Notes: generated from the sequence alone by a model not told the origin. DNA of 64,000 bases from Planktotalea sp. (GCF_018607965.1 NZ_JABBAM010000061.1:1-64000); one strand, 5' to 3'; numbered from the stretch's first letter, positions 52,360 to 62,265 are shown. Numbers and translations are program-made.

Positions 52360-53526
52360 ATGGTTGGCGCATTGAATAATACGGTGGTTCTAGATCTCAC
52401 GCATGTGCTTGCGGGGCCTTTTTGCACCTATCAATTGGCACTTCTTGGTGCGGATGTGATCAAGATCGAACCAGTCGCGGATCCCGACTGTGCGCGTGGG
52501 CGTGGGCCAGACGACGCGGCAAATGCACAGGGCTTGGGGCTTAACTACCAAGTGCAAGGAGGAAATAAGCGCGCTCTCGCCATTGATCTACGCACCGATG
52601 CGGGTCGTGAAATCCTGCTGAAACAAGTCGCGCAAGCGGACGTTTTGGTCGAGAATTACGCGACAGGTGCCTTGGCTGCTTTGGGGCTTGGGTATGAGGC
52701 GTTGCATTTGATCAATCCTCGTCTCATTCATTGCTCGATCACCGGTTTTGGTGACACAGGACCCAAGGCCGAGGTTGGCGCTTACGACAATGTCATTCAG
52801 GCAACGAGCGGCATCATGGCGCAATGCGCAGGTGCGAAAGTGGGCGTGTCGTTCATCGATTATTCCACCGGTTATGCGGCTGCCTTTGCGATTTCATCAG
52901 CGTTGGTACACCGCGCAGCGGCCAATCAAGGCACGCATATCAGTGTTTCGATGTTGGAAGTCGCGATGCAGATGATGTCGCCTGAGGCGGCAGCTGCATT
53001 GCACCCCGCCAATCAAACGCGCGCAAAAGAGCCGGGGATTGCGTGTTATGATACCCAAGAGCAGCGTTTGATGTTGGGGGCGTTCAAGCCAGTACAATAT
53101 CACAAATTGAATCGAATTTTGACTGAGTTGGGCTGCGCAATCCCAGAGTTAGACTCGATTGACAATTGGCCTGATGTTTGGGAAGTTTCTGAGACGACCA
53201 AATCGGCTTTGGCCGCGGTTTTCTTGACGCGAACAGCTCTAGATTGGGTCGAATTGCTGAAAGCTGGGGATCTTCCAGCAGACGTCGTGCGCCCGCTTGC
53301 CGATGCGGTAAAAGATCAGCAACTTGCAGCTCGTGGCTTTTTCCAACCCAATCCAAGTGCGCCTGACGTGATGCTTCCAACAGCAGCCTTTTCGATGGGC
53401 GTTGGAGGCGCTAAGCTGGATCGAGCGCCACCAAAACACGGTGAACATACGTCAGAGGTTCTGACGTCGCTCGGATTAAGTGCCGCAGAAATTCAAGAGT
53501 TACGCACAAAAGGGATCGTTGCATGA
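52360..53526 (+). CDS. CaiB/BaiF CoA-transferase
   Basis: VLDLTHVLAGPFCTYQLALLGADVIKIE, NPRLIHCSITGFGDTGP. Confidence 0.92.
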   Translation: MVGALNNTVVLDLTHVLAGPFCTYQLALLGADVIKIEPVADPDCARGRGPDDAANAQGLGLNYQVQGGNKRALAIDLRTDAGREILLKQVAQADVLVENYATGALAALGLGYEALHLINPRLIHCSITGFGDTGPKAEVGAYDNVIQATSGIMAQCAGAKVGVSFIDYSTGYAAAFAISSALVHRAAANQGTHISVSMLEVAMQMMSPEAAAALHPANQTRAKEPGIACYDTQEQRLMLGAFKPVQYHKLNRILTELGCAIPELDSIDNWPDVWEVSETTKSALAAVFLTRTALDWVELLKAGDLPADVVRPLADAVKDQQLAARGFFQPNPSAPDVMLPTAAFSMGVGGAKLDRAPPKHGEHTSEVLTSLGLSAAEIQELRTKGIVA

Positions 53527-54398
53527 GCATTCTGAACGCGACCCCTTGGAGCGAGTTGTCGAGCGAACTGCATCACACTGGTGCGCCTTCGCCATGGGCC
53601 AAGATGACGCGACCGGGTCAGCAGATGCATTCGTTCTTAGAGGCGGCTTTCTTTGATGAGGACAAAAATCTGTGGTTGTCAGATGTGCCGTATGGTCGGG
53701 TATTTAAGGTCTCGCCCAAAGGAAACTGGTCACTGGAACATCAAATCGCAGGCGAACCCCATGCGATGCGCATCGCGCCTGATGGGCGTCGGATTGCGGT
53801 GGATTACCGCCATGGTTTGATTGAATTTACAGGCCACGACAGCTTTGAGGTTCTAAGCACTGGTAATGATACGCCATTCTTGGGCCTGTCGGATATGGCG
53901 TATGGCTCAGACGGCGTGCTTTGGTTTACGGACAGTGGGCGCACTAGCCTAAGCGATCCCACAGGGGCCGTGTATCGCTGGGACGGTACGATGCGTAAAG
54001 TGCTGGATTGCGTTCCATATTCAAACGGAATTTGTGTTTCGCCCGATGGTGCGTGGATCTATGTGGCCGCGACGCGCGCCAATCAGGTGTGGAAATTCTC
54101 CACCAACCTGCCTGAAACGGGAATGCCAATGGTTGGTACTTTTTTGCAGTTGTCTGGTGGTCTTGGCCCGGATGGTTTGGCGTGTAACTCCATAGGGTGG
54201 CTTGCGGTAGCCCAAGCCCAAGCAGGGCGCGCGTATGTTTACGATCCATTGGGCGACTTGATCGCAGACGTGCGTTTGCCGCGCGGTTTGTGGACGACAT
54301 CTGTCACATTTCATCCCGACGACCCCACACATCTTTTCATTGTAGACGCCCAATTCGGCGGTGTCTTTTCATGCCACATCCCTAGTTCAGGACATTGA
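53523..54398 (+). CDS. SMP-30/gluconolactonase/LRE family protein
   Basis: DEDKNLWLSDVPYGRVFKVSPKG, WFTDSGR, YSNGICVSPDGAWIYVA; ATGA overlap. Confidence 0.88.
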   Translation: MSILNATPWSELSSELHHTGAPSPWAKMTRPGQQMHSFLEAAFFDEDKNLWLSDVPYGRVFKVSPKGNWSLEHQIAGEPHAMRIAPDGRRIAVDYRHGLIEFTGHDSFEVLSTGNDTPFLGLSDMAYGSDGVLWFTDSGRTSLSDPTGAVYRWDGTMRKVLDCVPYSNGICVSPDGAWIYVAATRANQVWKFSTNLPETGMPMVGTFLQLSGGLGPDGLACNSIGWLAVAQAQAGRAYVYDPLGDLIADVRLPRGLWTTSVTFHPDDPTHLFIVDAQFGGVFSCHIPSSGH

Positions 54399-54403
54399 AA
54401 CCC

Positions 54404-55303
54404 ATGCAAATGCAAGATCTTCACGGCTACGTCCCCGCAATCGCGACACCCTTTAATGACAAGGGTGAAATCATGGAGGATGCGTTCGTTGAACTGTTCG
54501 AATTCCTACTTGCACGCGGCGCGACATGCGTGTGCATCGCGGGGGACAATGGTGAAAGCTGGGCACTGTCCGCGCCTGAGCGTGGGCGTTTGGTGAGATT
54601 GGCGAAAGACACCTCGAAAGGCCGCGTTCCAATCATGATGGGGATTTCAGCGCCCACGATTGATGCTTCTGTTGCCTACATTCGTGCTGCAGAAGAAAAC
54701 GGAGCGGATGCACTTTTGTCGATGCCGCAGACCTATGTCTTGAAGGCTTCTGAGGCCGAATTGATGGGGCGGTTCGATAAGATTTCAGTAGCCACGAATA
54801 AGCCGTTGGTGCTGTACAATTCCCCCCGTCGTATGGGTTTTTCGCTGACAATTGACCAGACTGAAAAACTTCTGGATCATCACAACATCATTGGCATCAA
54901 AGAAAGCCAGCGTGACTTTTTCTATCACACGCATTTGCTGCATCGCCTGTCCCATCGCTTGGCCGTGATGACGGGGCCGTGTCATTATATTATGCCCGCA
55001 TTCGGCCTTGGCGCGAAGGGCTTCATTGCGACTGGACCTGAATTCACCGACCTCTGGCCGTCAGAAATGGCAAAGGTTGGGGCGGGCATTCCTGATGAAA
55101 CGTACCGTCACGCGCACTACCAGTTGACGGTGCTCTATGAGCTTTTGATGAGCCTTGGAACATGGCCTGCCGCGTTCAAAGCCGCGCTCAATCTGATTGG
55201 CTTGCCTGCGGGCGTTCCACGCGATCCTGTTTATGCGTTGGCCTCGGATAATATCGACAAGATCAAAAAGACGTTTGATCAATTGGGCATCTCATATTCA
55301 TGA
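54404..55303 (+). CDS. dihydrodipicolinate synthase / N-acetylneuraminate lyase family
   Basis: GYVPAIATPFNDKGEI, LYNSPRRMGFSL, GIKES Schiff-base Lys region; ATG 54404 (TTG 54395 alternative). Confidence 0.9.
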   Translation: MQMQDLHGYVPAIATPFNDKGEIMEDAFVELFEFLLARGATCVCIAGDNGESWALSAPERGRLVRLAKDTSKGRVPIMMGISAPTIDASVAYIRAAEENGADALLSMPQTYVLKASEAELMGRFDKISVATNKPLVLYNSPRRMGFSLTIDQTEKLLDHHNIIGIKESQRDFFYHTHLLHRLSHRLAVMTGPCHYIMPAFGLGAKGFIATGPEFTDLWPSEMAKVGAGIPDETYRHAHYQLTVLYELLMSLGTWPAAFKAALNLIGLPAGVPRDPVYALASDNIDKIKKTFDQLGISYS

Positions 55304-55587
55304 TCCGCTTGGTCCCAAACCACGCGCTAAAAATCGTGCGCAGTGCTCCGGTGGTGTTTACGTTTGATGGTCAAAGCGTCGAAGGGCACGCGGGCGAAAA
55401 CCTTGCAGGTGCACTACTGCGCGCGGGTCGTTTGCATTTGCGCAATGCACCTGCAAACGGGGGGCCGCGCGGTGCATTTTGCTGCATGGGCCTGTGTCAG
55501 GAATGCACGGTTCGCATAGATGGACAGGTTGTTGAGGCGTGCCGAACTGAGGTCACGCAAGGCCTAGCTGTTGAACGTGCGGGATGA
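55300..55587 (+). CDS. (2Fe-2S)-binding subunit, HcnA/OoxC-like
   Basis: FTFDGQSVEGHAGENLAGALLRAG...GAFCCMGLCQECTVRIDG; ATGA overlap. Confidence 0.9.
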   Translation: MIRLVPNHALKIVRSAPVVFTFDGQSVEGHAGENLAGALLRAGRLHLRNAPANGGPRGAFCCMGLCQECTVRIDGQVVEACRTEVTQGLAVERAG

Positions 55588-56996
55588 GCGATAGGTTCGA
55601 CATCATTGTCGTGGGTGGCGGTCCTTCTGGCGCACGCGCGGCTTTAGCCGCGTCCGCGCAAGGTTTGAATGTCGCGTTGATTGATGAGCAATCCGCAATT
55701 GGTGGGCAGGTGTGGCGCGCAAAGAATGCGTCGATCCTATCTGCGCCCAAGACGCATGAAACGCGCGCTGGTGATGCCCTTCGCCGCGACGTACTTGCAA
55801 GCGACATTACACATATTGAAGGCGCGCGGGTTTGGCAGATTGAGACCGGCTGGACTTTGCATGTTTTGCGCAAAGATGTGTCGTCCGAATTGACTTGTAA
55901 ATCCTTGGTCCTAGCGACGGGTGCGCGTGAATATGTGCAGCCCGTACCGGGTTGGACGACATCGGGCGTGCTGGGGTTGGCGGGGGCGACGGCGCTGTTC
56001 AAGCAATCCCTTACACCGCCTGGAAAACGCACGATCGTCTCAGGCACAGGACCGCTTGTGTTTTTCGTTGCCAGTGAGATTCGCCGTCTTGGAGGTGAGG
56101 TTGCTGCAGTCGTGACGCCCAACTCTCGCCGCGATTGGATGCGCGCTCTCCCAAGCATGTTGGGTCGACCTGCATTGCTCATGCGAGGTGCAATTTGGGT
56201 CGCGGACCTGATGCTTGCGGGCGTGCCAATCTATTGGCAACGCGTGGTTACGGATGTGTCTGGCGATGACCAAGTGCGTGGAGTTTCCATTGCCAAGCTT
56301 GATCAAAACTGGGCGCGCACGAGTGAAGACATAATGCTCGCTGCGGATAGCCTGTGTCTTGGGAACGGGCTTATCCCAAACATTGAAGCGGCGCACATGT
56401 TGGGTGTTCCTATCCGCCACGACCACGCACTTGGGGGCTGGATTCCTGAGACGACTGAGGACGGAGGTACATCCATTGATCGCTTGTATCTTTGTGGAGA
56501 TGGGACCGGCATTCGCGGTGCTGAGGCGGCGGCACATCAAGGCACCCTGACGGGGTTATGCGCTGCGGCTGATTTGGGACATGGGACGGTTAATCTACAA
56601 AAACAGGCCAAAGCAAAGTGGCTGAAGTCAGCGCGCTTTGGCATGACAATGACGGCCCTTAGCATCCCAAGGGTTGGACAGGCGCAGCTTACAACGCCTG
56701 AAACGATTGTGTGTCGTTGCGAAAACGTAACGCGCGCCACCATTGAAGCCGAACTTAACGCAGGCGCGCAAAGCAGCAATGCGATCAAGTCAGGCTCGCG
56801 CGCGGGCATGGGGCCATGTGGCGGCAAATTCTGCGCGACAGCGATTGCACAGTTGATAGCGCAGCAATCGGGCGCTCCTGTAGCAAACATTCCACCCGCG
56901 ACACCACGTCCGCCACTACGTCCTGTTCCCTTATCGATCGCGGCGGGGTCGTTTGACTACGACGCACTCCCGATCCCAAAGCCAGCCCCGTTATGA
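55584..56996 (+). CDS. FAD-dependent oxidoreductase, HcnB/OoxA-like, with C-terminal BFD-type Cys cluster
   Basis: DIIVVGGGPSGARAA; TIVCRCENVTRATIEAE...GPCGGKFC; ATGA overlap. Confidence 0.9.
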   Translation: MSDRFDIIVVGGGPSGARAALAASAQGLNVALIDEQSAIGGQVWRAKNASILSAPKTHETRAGDALRRDVLASDITHIEGARVWQIETGWTLHVLRKDVSSELTCKSLVLATGAREYVQPVPGWTTSGVLGLAGATALFKQSLTPPGKRTIVSGTGPLVFFVASEIRRLGGEVAAVVTPNSRRDWMRALPSMLGRPALLMRGAIWVADLMLAGVPIYWQRVVTDVSGDDQVRGVSIAKLDQNWARTSEDIMLAADSLCLGNGLIPNIEAAHMLGVPIRHDHALGGWIPETTEDGGTSIDRLYLCGDGTGIRGAEAAAHQGTLTGLCAAADLGHGTVNLQKQAKAKWLKSARFGMTMTALSIPRVGQAQLTTPETIVCRCENVTRATIEAELNAGAQSSNAIKSGSRAGMGPCGGKFCATAIAQLIAQQSGAPVANIPPATPRPPLRPVPLSIAAGSFDYDALPIPKPAPL

Positions 56997-58084
56997 TTTA
57001 CGACACGGCAATAATCGGTGGTGGTATCATGGGGTGCGGATCGGCCCTTCGATTGGCACAAGGCGGTCAGCGCGTGATCGTTCTGGATCAAGGGGATTTG
57101 GGGCAGGGTGCCTCTGGGGTGAACGCTGGTACACTTAGCTTGCAGATCAAACGTGTGAAATTGATGCCTTACGCGTTGAAGGGCCACGCGTGTTGGGAGG
57201 CGATGGGGAAGGCGGTTGGATTTGCAAAAACAGGCGGCTACACGCTGGCCTTCAATGCGCGCGAAGCCGCGTTGTTACAAGAGCGCCAAACGTTAAAAGC
57301 CCAAGCGGGCGCGCCGATTGAATTTGTGTCCAATAATCAGCTGCGCAATGGCGAACCGAACCTCACGCAGCAGGTTGTTTCTGCCAGCTATTGTGCCGAG
57401 GATGGCTATGCAAATGCGTCGCTGACCGGGCAGTACTATCTTGGAAAATTACGCGACGCTGGGATCGAATACCGCGAGCGTTGTGAGGTCACTGCGATTG
57501 AGCGCGACAAGAATTTTAAGCTGACGACCCCGCAAGGCACGATCAACGCGACACGCATTTTGCTGGCTGCAGGGGCGTGGTTGAAACCTCTGGCCGCGCT
57601 GATGGACGTGCATCTTCCTGTGCAAGCGCGCGTGAATACCGTGACTGTGACAGAGCGCATGCCACCTTTGATGTCGACTGTGATCGGCCATGCCACAGGG
57701 CTTTTGACGATGAAGCAAAAGGCCAATGGCACGTTGCTGATTGGCGGTGGTTGGCAGGGGCTTGGCACGCCGCAAGAGGGGCGTGGACGGGTCAGCGTAG
57801 ACACAGTTCGCCCGAACCTTGCGCTTGCGCAATACGCGGTGCCTGCTTTGGGGACTGCACGGATTTTGCGCAGTTGGACGGGGTTTGAAGCGAATGTGCC
57901 AGATTTCTATCCCCTTGCGGGCGTGTTGCCTGGCGTTGAGGGCGCATACGTCCTTGGATGTGTGCGCGGCGGCTACACGATTGGACCCTATATCAGCCAG
58001 CTGATGGGTGACTACATTTTGGGGCGAGAGCCTGAATTGCCTTTGTTTGATCCGGGGCGTGATTTTAAAGAGGGAACGATATGA
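56993..58084 (+). CDS. FAD-dependent oxidoreductase, HcnC/OoxB/glycine-oxidase-like (DAO family)
   Basis: YDTAIIGGGIMGCGSALRLAQGGQRVIVLD; RSWTGFEANVPDFYPLAG; ATGA overlap. Confidence 0.9.
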   Translation: MIYDTAIIGGGIMGCGSALRLAQGGQRVIVLDQGDLGQGASGVNAGTLSLQIKRVKLMPYALKGHACWEAMGKAVGFAKTGGYTLAFNAREAALLQERQTLKAQAGAPIEFVSNNQLRNGEPNLTQQVVSASYCAEDGYANASLTGQYYLGKLRDAGIEYRERCEVTAIERDKNFKLTTPQGTINATRILLAAGAWLKPLAALMDVHLPVQARVNTVTVTERMPPLMSTVIGHATGLLTMKQKANGTLLIGGGWQGLGTPQEGRGRVSVDTVRPNLALAQYAVPALGTARILRSWTGFEANVPDFYPLAGVLPGVEGAYVLGCVRGGYTIGPYISQLMGDYILGREPELPLFDPGRDFKEGTI

Positions 58085-58857
58085 CACTTGATCCAGCCCG
58101 CCTAGACGGCAAACTCGCAATCATCACAGGTGGCGGAAGCGGCATTGGCGAAGCAACCGCGCATGTATTCGCACAAGCTGGTGCGACGGTTGTTGTCACC
58201 GGTCGCCGTTTGGAGCCTTTACAGGCCGTTGCGAAAGCTGTCGGTGGACACGCAATTGCGTGCGATGTGTCAGATCAATCTGATGTGCGCGCAATGTTTG
58301 CGCAAGCCTTGACAATTTTAGGCCGCGTTGATGTGTTGCTCAACAACGCTGGCGGACCCGGGCCAATCGCCCCTGTGGCCGAGGTCGACATGGACGAGTG
58401 GATCACGTGCATGAACATCAACCTTGTTGGGGCGATGTATTGCTTGCAAGAAGCGGCCAAAATCATGACGGAACAAGGCGCGGGATCTATCATCAACATG
58501 TCGTCGTTGATGGGTATCCAAGGTTATCCAATGCGGTCGGCCTATGTGGCGTCAAAATTCGCGTTGAACGGGATCACACAAACCATGGCACGTGAACTTG
58601 GGCCAGTGGGCGTGCGCGTGAATGCGTTGATGCCGGGGGCTGTGTCTGGCGCGAATATGGACCGCATCCTTGCGCGCCGTGCTGAAGCCGAGGGGCGTCC
58701 GGCGCAAGACATAGAGCGTGAAAACTACACAGACGTGGCCGCTTTGAAACGATGGGTGCACCCCGACGAAGTCGGTCGCGCGGCGCTATATTATGCGTCT
58801 GATCTGAGTTCAGCGATCACAGGCGATAAGATGAAAGTGGATTGCGGTCGGTTCTAG
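58081..58857 (+). CDS. SDR family oxidoreductase
   Basis: AIITGGGSGIGEATA, NNAGG, YVASKFAL; ATGA overlap. Confidence 0.92.
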   Translation: MTLDPARLDGKLAIITGGGSGIGEATAHVFAQAGATVVVTGRRLEPLQAVAKAVGGHAIACDVSDQSDVRAMFAQALTILGRVDVLLNNAGGPGPIAPVAEVDMDEWITCMNINLVGAMYCLQEAAKIMTEQGAGSIINMSSLMGIQGYPMRSAYVASKFALNGITQTMARELGPVGVRVNALMPGAVSGANMDRILARRAEAEGRPAQDIERENYTDVAALKRWVHPDEVGRAALYYASDLSSAITGDKMKVDCGRF

Positions 58858-58864
58858 GACGCGT

Positions 58865-60145
58865 TCAAAAATTGATGCGCGCGCCCTTGGCAATCGTTGG
58901 GTCTGCGCCATTAAGCGCGTCCATCGCAAAACCTGCGGCAGCTTTGTATTTGCCCATAAAGTCGGCGCGCTCGCTAGGGCTAATGATTTGATTGATGTCT
59001 TCGAACGCACCAGCGCAGCGGTCATTAACCATTGTTAGCAACCCAAATGGACCGTCACCGCGATTTCGAAGGACCACTTCGGAAATCGGGCCGCAGAACT
59101 TGGCGTCGAACGTACAGAGGGCTTTGGGCGTTACGCCATGCTCTAGGAAGGCTGCGCCAATCTGGCGGGCGTCGACAATCGCTTGGCTCGCGCCATTTGA
59201 ACCAGTCGGATACATTGGATGGGCCGCGTCACCGATCAAAACCACAGGCCCATCTACCCATGTGTCGATCGGATCGCGGTCGATCATCGGGTTTTCATAC
59301 GCGACATCCGCGCCGCTGATAAGTGCTGGCACATCAAGCCAATCATATGTCCAATCCGCAAAGTGATGCGCGAAACTACTGATGGGGACCTGCCCAAACC
59401 AGCCAACCTTTTCACACGCATCGGGGTCATCAACAGTGATTTCAGCGATCCAGTTGATTTCAGCCAAACCATCGCTGTCCACGTGTGAGATCGGGTAAAT
59501 CACCATGCGTTGACGATGGGTGTCAAGACCGATGAAGGAGGAGTTCGTGCGCGCGGGTTTCGCGCGCGTGGTGCCGCGCCACATGATCGAGCCACCCCAG
59601 TGAATTGGGGGTTGATCGGGATGCATCTGCGCACGCACTTTGGAGTGAATCCCGTCTGCTCCGATCAAAAGCGTGCCCTTAATTTCGCTTGTGGTGCCGT
59701 CAGCATGGGACAGCTTTGCCGTGACGCCGACCTCATTTGTCTCGTAGCCAATTACGCGCGTACCAAGTCGGATCGCTTCGGTCCCTGCGCGGTTTTGGAG
59801 TTCGCGCGCCAAAAGCATTTGGAACTCACCGCGATGCATTGCATATTGCGGCCACTTGTAACCCGCAAATGTCCCACGCGGCTCAGCGTAAATCTCTTGG
59901 CCCCGTTGGCCAACAAGCGCCCATTCCTGCGCAGGAACGCCGACTTTGCCAAGTTGATCTTCCGTGATGCCAAGATCAAGCAATTCGCGCACGGCGTTGG
60001 GTTGGACGTTGATGCCAACCCCAAGGGGTTTCAGTTCAGACACGGCTTCTAGGACTGTAAAGGGCACACCAATTTGATGTAGCGTCAGACCCAAAGCCAG
60101 ACCGCCAATGCCGCCGCCTGCGATCAGTACATGTGGCGCGTTCAT
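58865..60145 (-). CDS. FAD-dependent aromatic monooxygenase, PhzS-like
   Basis: HVLIAGGGIGGLALGLTLHQIG, ELKPLGVGINVQPNAV, GADGIHSKVRAQMHPDQPPIHWGGSIMWRG, VVLIGDAAHPMYPTGSNGASQAI. Confidence 0.88.
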   Translation of the reverse strand: MNAPHVLIAGGGIGGLALGLTLHQIGVPFTVLEAVSELKPLGVGINVQPNAVRELLDLGITEDQLGKVGVPAQEWALVGQRGQEIYAEPRGTFAGYKWPQYAMHRGEFQMLLARELQNRAGTEAIRLGTRVIGYETNEVGVTAKLSHADGTTSEIKGTLLIGADGIHSKVRAQMHPDQPPIHWGGSIMWRGTTRAKPARTNSSFIGLDTHRQRMVIYPISHVDSDGLAEINWIAEITVDDPDACEKVGWFGQVPISSFAHHFADWTYDWLDVPALISGADVAYENPMIDRDPIDTWVDGPVVLIGDAAHPMYPTGSNGASQAIVDARQIGAAFLEHGVTPKALCTFDAKFCGPISEVVLRNRGDGPFGLLTMVNDRCAGAFEDINQIISPSERADFMGKYKAAAGFAMDALNGADPTIAKGARINF

Positions 60146-61320
60146 TTCAACAGGACCGGCATTTGAACGGGGCCACGAAAACCAAAGCCGTTCCATTTTA
60201 CGTCGTTTAATTTGGGAATGGTCATGTTGGGGAACCGATCGAAGAGCATGGGTAACATCACCTGTCCTACAGTGCGACGCGCGACATGTATGCCTTGGCA
60301 AAAATGCGGACCATTGCCAAAGGATTGATGGGACTTCACTTCGCGGTACACGTCGAAGTTTTCACCATTCTCATAGAGATCTTCGTCGCGATTGGTGCCG
60401 GCTTGTATGGTCATCACCGACTCGCCCTTCGGGATAAGACAGCCCCGAATTTCAGTGTCTTCAACGACGCGACGTCCCGAGACGGAAATAGGAGCTACCC
60501 AGCGGATACCTTCCTCGAACGCTTTGTCCCAATCGGCGTTTTTCTTCACTTGGCTCAATTGGTCTGGGTTGGTCAAAAGCCCGCATAAGATCGTTAGCAA
60601 TGCATCGCGCGGTTCATTGATGCCGCCCCCAATCGCAATTTTGATATTGGCGTAGATTTGGCTCATCTCGATTGGCTCATCAGCGTTCAGCATGATTGCG
60701 AAGACCGAGTTGTTTGGCGTCGCGCGATGGTGATCTTGCAGCCCGTCAAAGAGAGCATTCATTTCCGCATTGGCTTTGTCGGATGCTGCAAACAGATCAT
60801 CGCGCCAGCCAAAATTACCAGCATCATTGATGAGGGTCTGGCTCCAGCGCTGCATCTGTTTGTCTGACGCGGTTTCTAGGCCCAAAAGACTGGCCAAACC
60901 ACGCGCTGCATAGGGACCTGCAAGCATCGGAAACAGGTCAACTACTTCACCGCGCGGAAGACGCGCGAAGTAGTCTTGGGCGATCTTTGTATAGGCGGGA
61001 ACCCATTCGTTTTTGATTACTTTTGGCGCAAAAGCAGGGGCCATTGCCATGCGTTCGCGCATGTGTGCCGCACCGTCTTTGCGCATCAAGGTGTGGGCTT
61101 GGAACGCGCGTTCCATCGGCGTGTTCGTATCATCTGAGCTGAAAATCTCGGGATGATCTTTCACGTATTTGGTGTCAGCGGCCTTGGTGAGAAAGGTGCG
61201 CCCCGTTGCCTTGATCCGCATCACTGGTGTCTGGGCGCGCAAGCAACGATAGATCGGAAAGGGATCCCTGTGCAGATCCTCAAGCGTGATCGTGTCATTC
61301 AACGGAGCCAAAGCTGCCAT
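60142..61320 (-). CDS. cytochrome P450
   Basis: Heme-binding FGNGPHFCQGIHVARR; RRVVEDTEIRGCLIPKGE; 4-nt overlap with monooxygenase. Confidence 0.93.
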   Translation of the reverse strand: MAALAPLNDTITLEDLHRDPFPIYRCLRAQTPVMRIKATGRTFLTKAADTKYVKDHPEIFSSDDTNTPMERAFQAHTLMRKDGAAHMRERMAMAPAFAPKVIKNEWVPAYTKIAQDYFARLPRGEVVDLFPMLAGPYAARGLASLLGLETASDKQMQRWSQTLINDAGNFGWRDDLFAASDKANAEMNALFDGLQDHHRATPNNSVFAIMLNADEPIEMSQIYANIKIAIGGGINEPRDALLTILCGLLTNPDQLSQVKKNADWDKAFEEGIRWVAPISVSGRRVVEDTEIRGCLIPKGESVMTIQAGTNRDEDLYENGENFDVYREVKSHQSFGNGPHFCQGIHVARRTVGQVMLPMLFDRFPNMTIPKLNDVKWNGFGFRGPVQMPVLLK

Positions 61321-61338
61321 GTGTCGCTCCCAATCAGT

Positions 61339-62115
61339 TTAACGCGGTGCCATGCGGATCGCGCCATCAAGGCGGATCACTTCGCCATTTAGCATGGGAT
61401 TATCCACAATATGGCAGACCAGATTGGCGAATTCAGGCGGCACACCAAGGCGAGACGGGAAAGGAACCTGCGCGCCAAGAGAGTGCTGCACGTCCTCTGG
61501 CAAGCTTTCCAAAAGCGGCGTCAGAAAAAGGCCGGGTGCAATGGAACACACGCGAATGCCTTTGTCTGCAAGATCGCGCGCCATAGGCAGCGTCATCCCA
61601 ACAATCCCACCCTTTGAGGCTGAATAAGCCACCTGACCTATTTGCCCGTCATAGGCTGCAACGGACGCGGTATTGATGATGATGCCACGCGCACCGTCTG
61701 GCGCTAGTGGGTCCTGAGCAACCATCAAAGCAGCCGCCTGACTGGCGCAATTGAACGAGCCGATCAGGTTGATGCGGATGGTCTTATCGAACAGATCAAA
61801 CTCATGCGCTTGTCCGCGGCTGACGGTTTTACCCGCAAGGCCAATGCCTGCGCAATTCACCATGACGCGCGGTGCGCCGAGTTTTGCGACAACCCTGTCC
61901 ATGCCCGCTTTTACGCTACCGGGAGCGGACACGTCGACTTTGCAGAAGATGCCCCCAAGCGTGGTTGCGTGCGCGGTGCCTTTCTCTTCGTTCAAATCAA
62001 ACAAAGCAACTTTCAGGCCCTGTTTTGCCAATGCAGTTGCGGTTGCCGCGCCAAGCCCCGAAGCACCACCGGTCACGATGGCGGTCTGGCCCGCCCAAAT
62101 TTGTATACTCATCAA
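61339..62115 (-). CDS. SDR family, 3-hydroxyacyl-CoA dehydrogenase type-2-like
   Basis: AIVTGGASGLGAATATALAKQG, NCAGIG, YSASKGGIVGMTLPMARDLA. Confidence 0.9.
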   Translation of the reverse strand: MMSIQIWAGQTAIVTGGASGLGAATATALAKQGLKVALFDLNEEKGTAHATTLGGIFCKVDVSAPGSVKAGMDRVVAKLGAPRVMVNCAGIGLAGKTVSRGQAHEFDLFDKTIRINLIGSFNCASQAAALMVAQDPLAPDGARGIIINTASVAAYDGQIGQVAYSASKGGIVGMTLPMARDLADKGIRVCSIAPGLFLTPLLESLPEDVQHSLGAQVPFPSRLGVPPEFANLVCHIVDNPMLNGEVIRLDGAIRMAPR

Positions 62116-62265
62116 GTGTTCCTTGGAGTTGTTTGAAAAGCGTAGCGACGTATCTACTTTTCCTTACGATAAGAGAGAAACACCAAGAATGGAATGAGGA
62201 ACAATTATTGTTCGTTATCACATCGACAAACATATTTGGTTTTGCAGATGGCCTTTTTTTTCAAT

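Noticed and set aside
58865-62115. Secondary-metabolite gene cluster suggested by P450 + PhzS-like enzyme
   Set aside because: No PKS, NRPS, terpene synthase or phenazine core genes; neighbours are catabolic.
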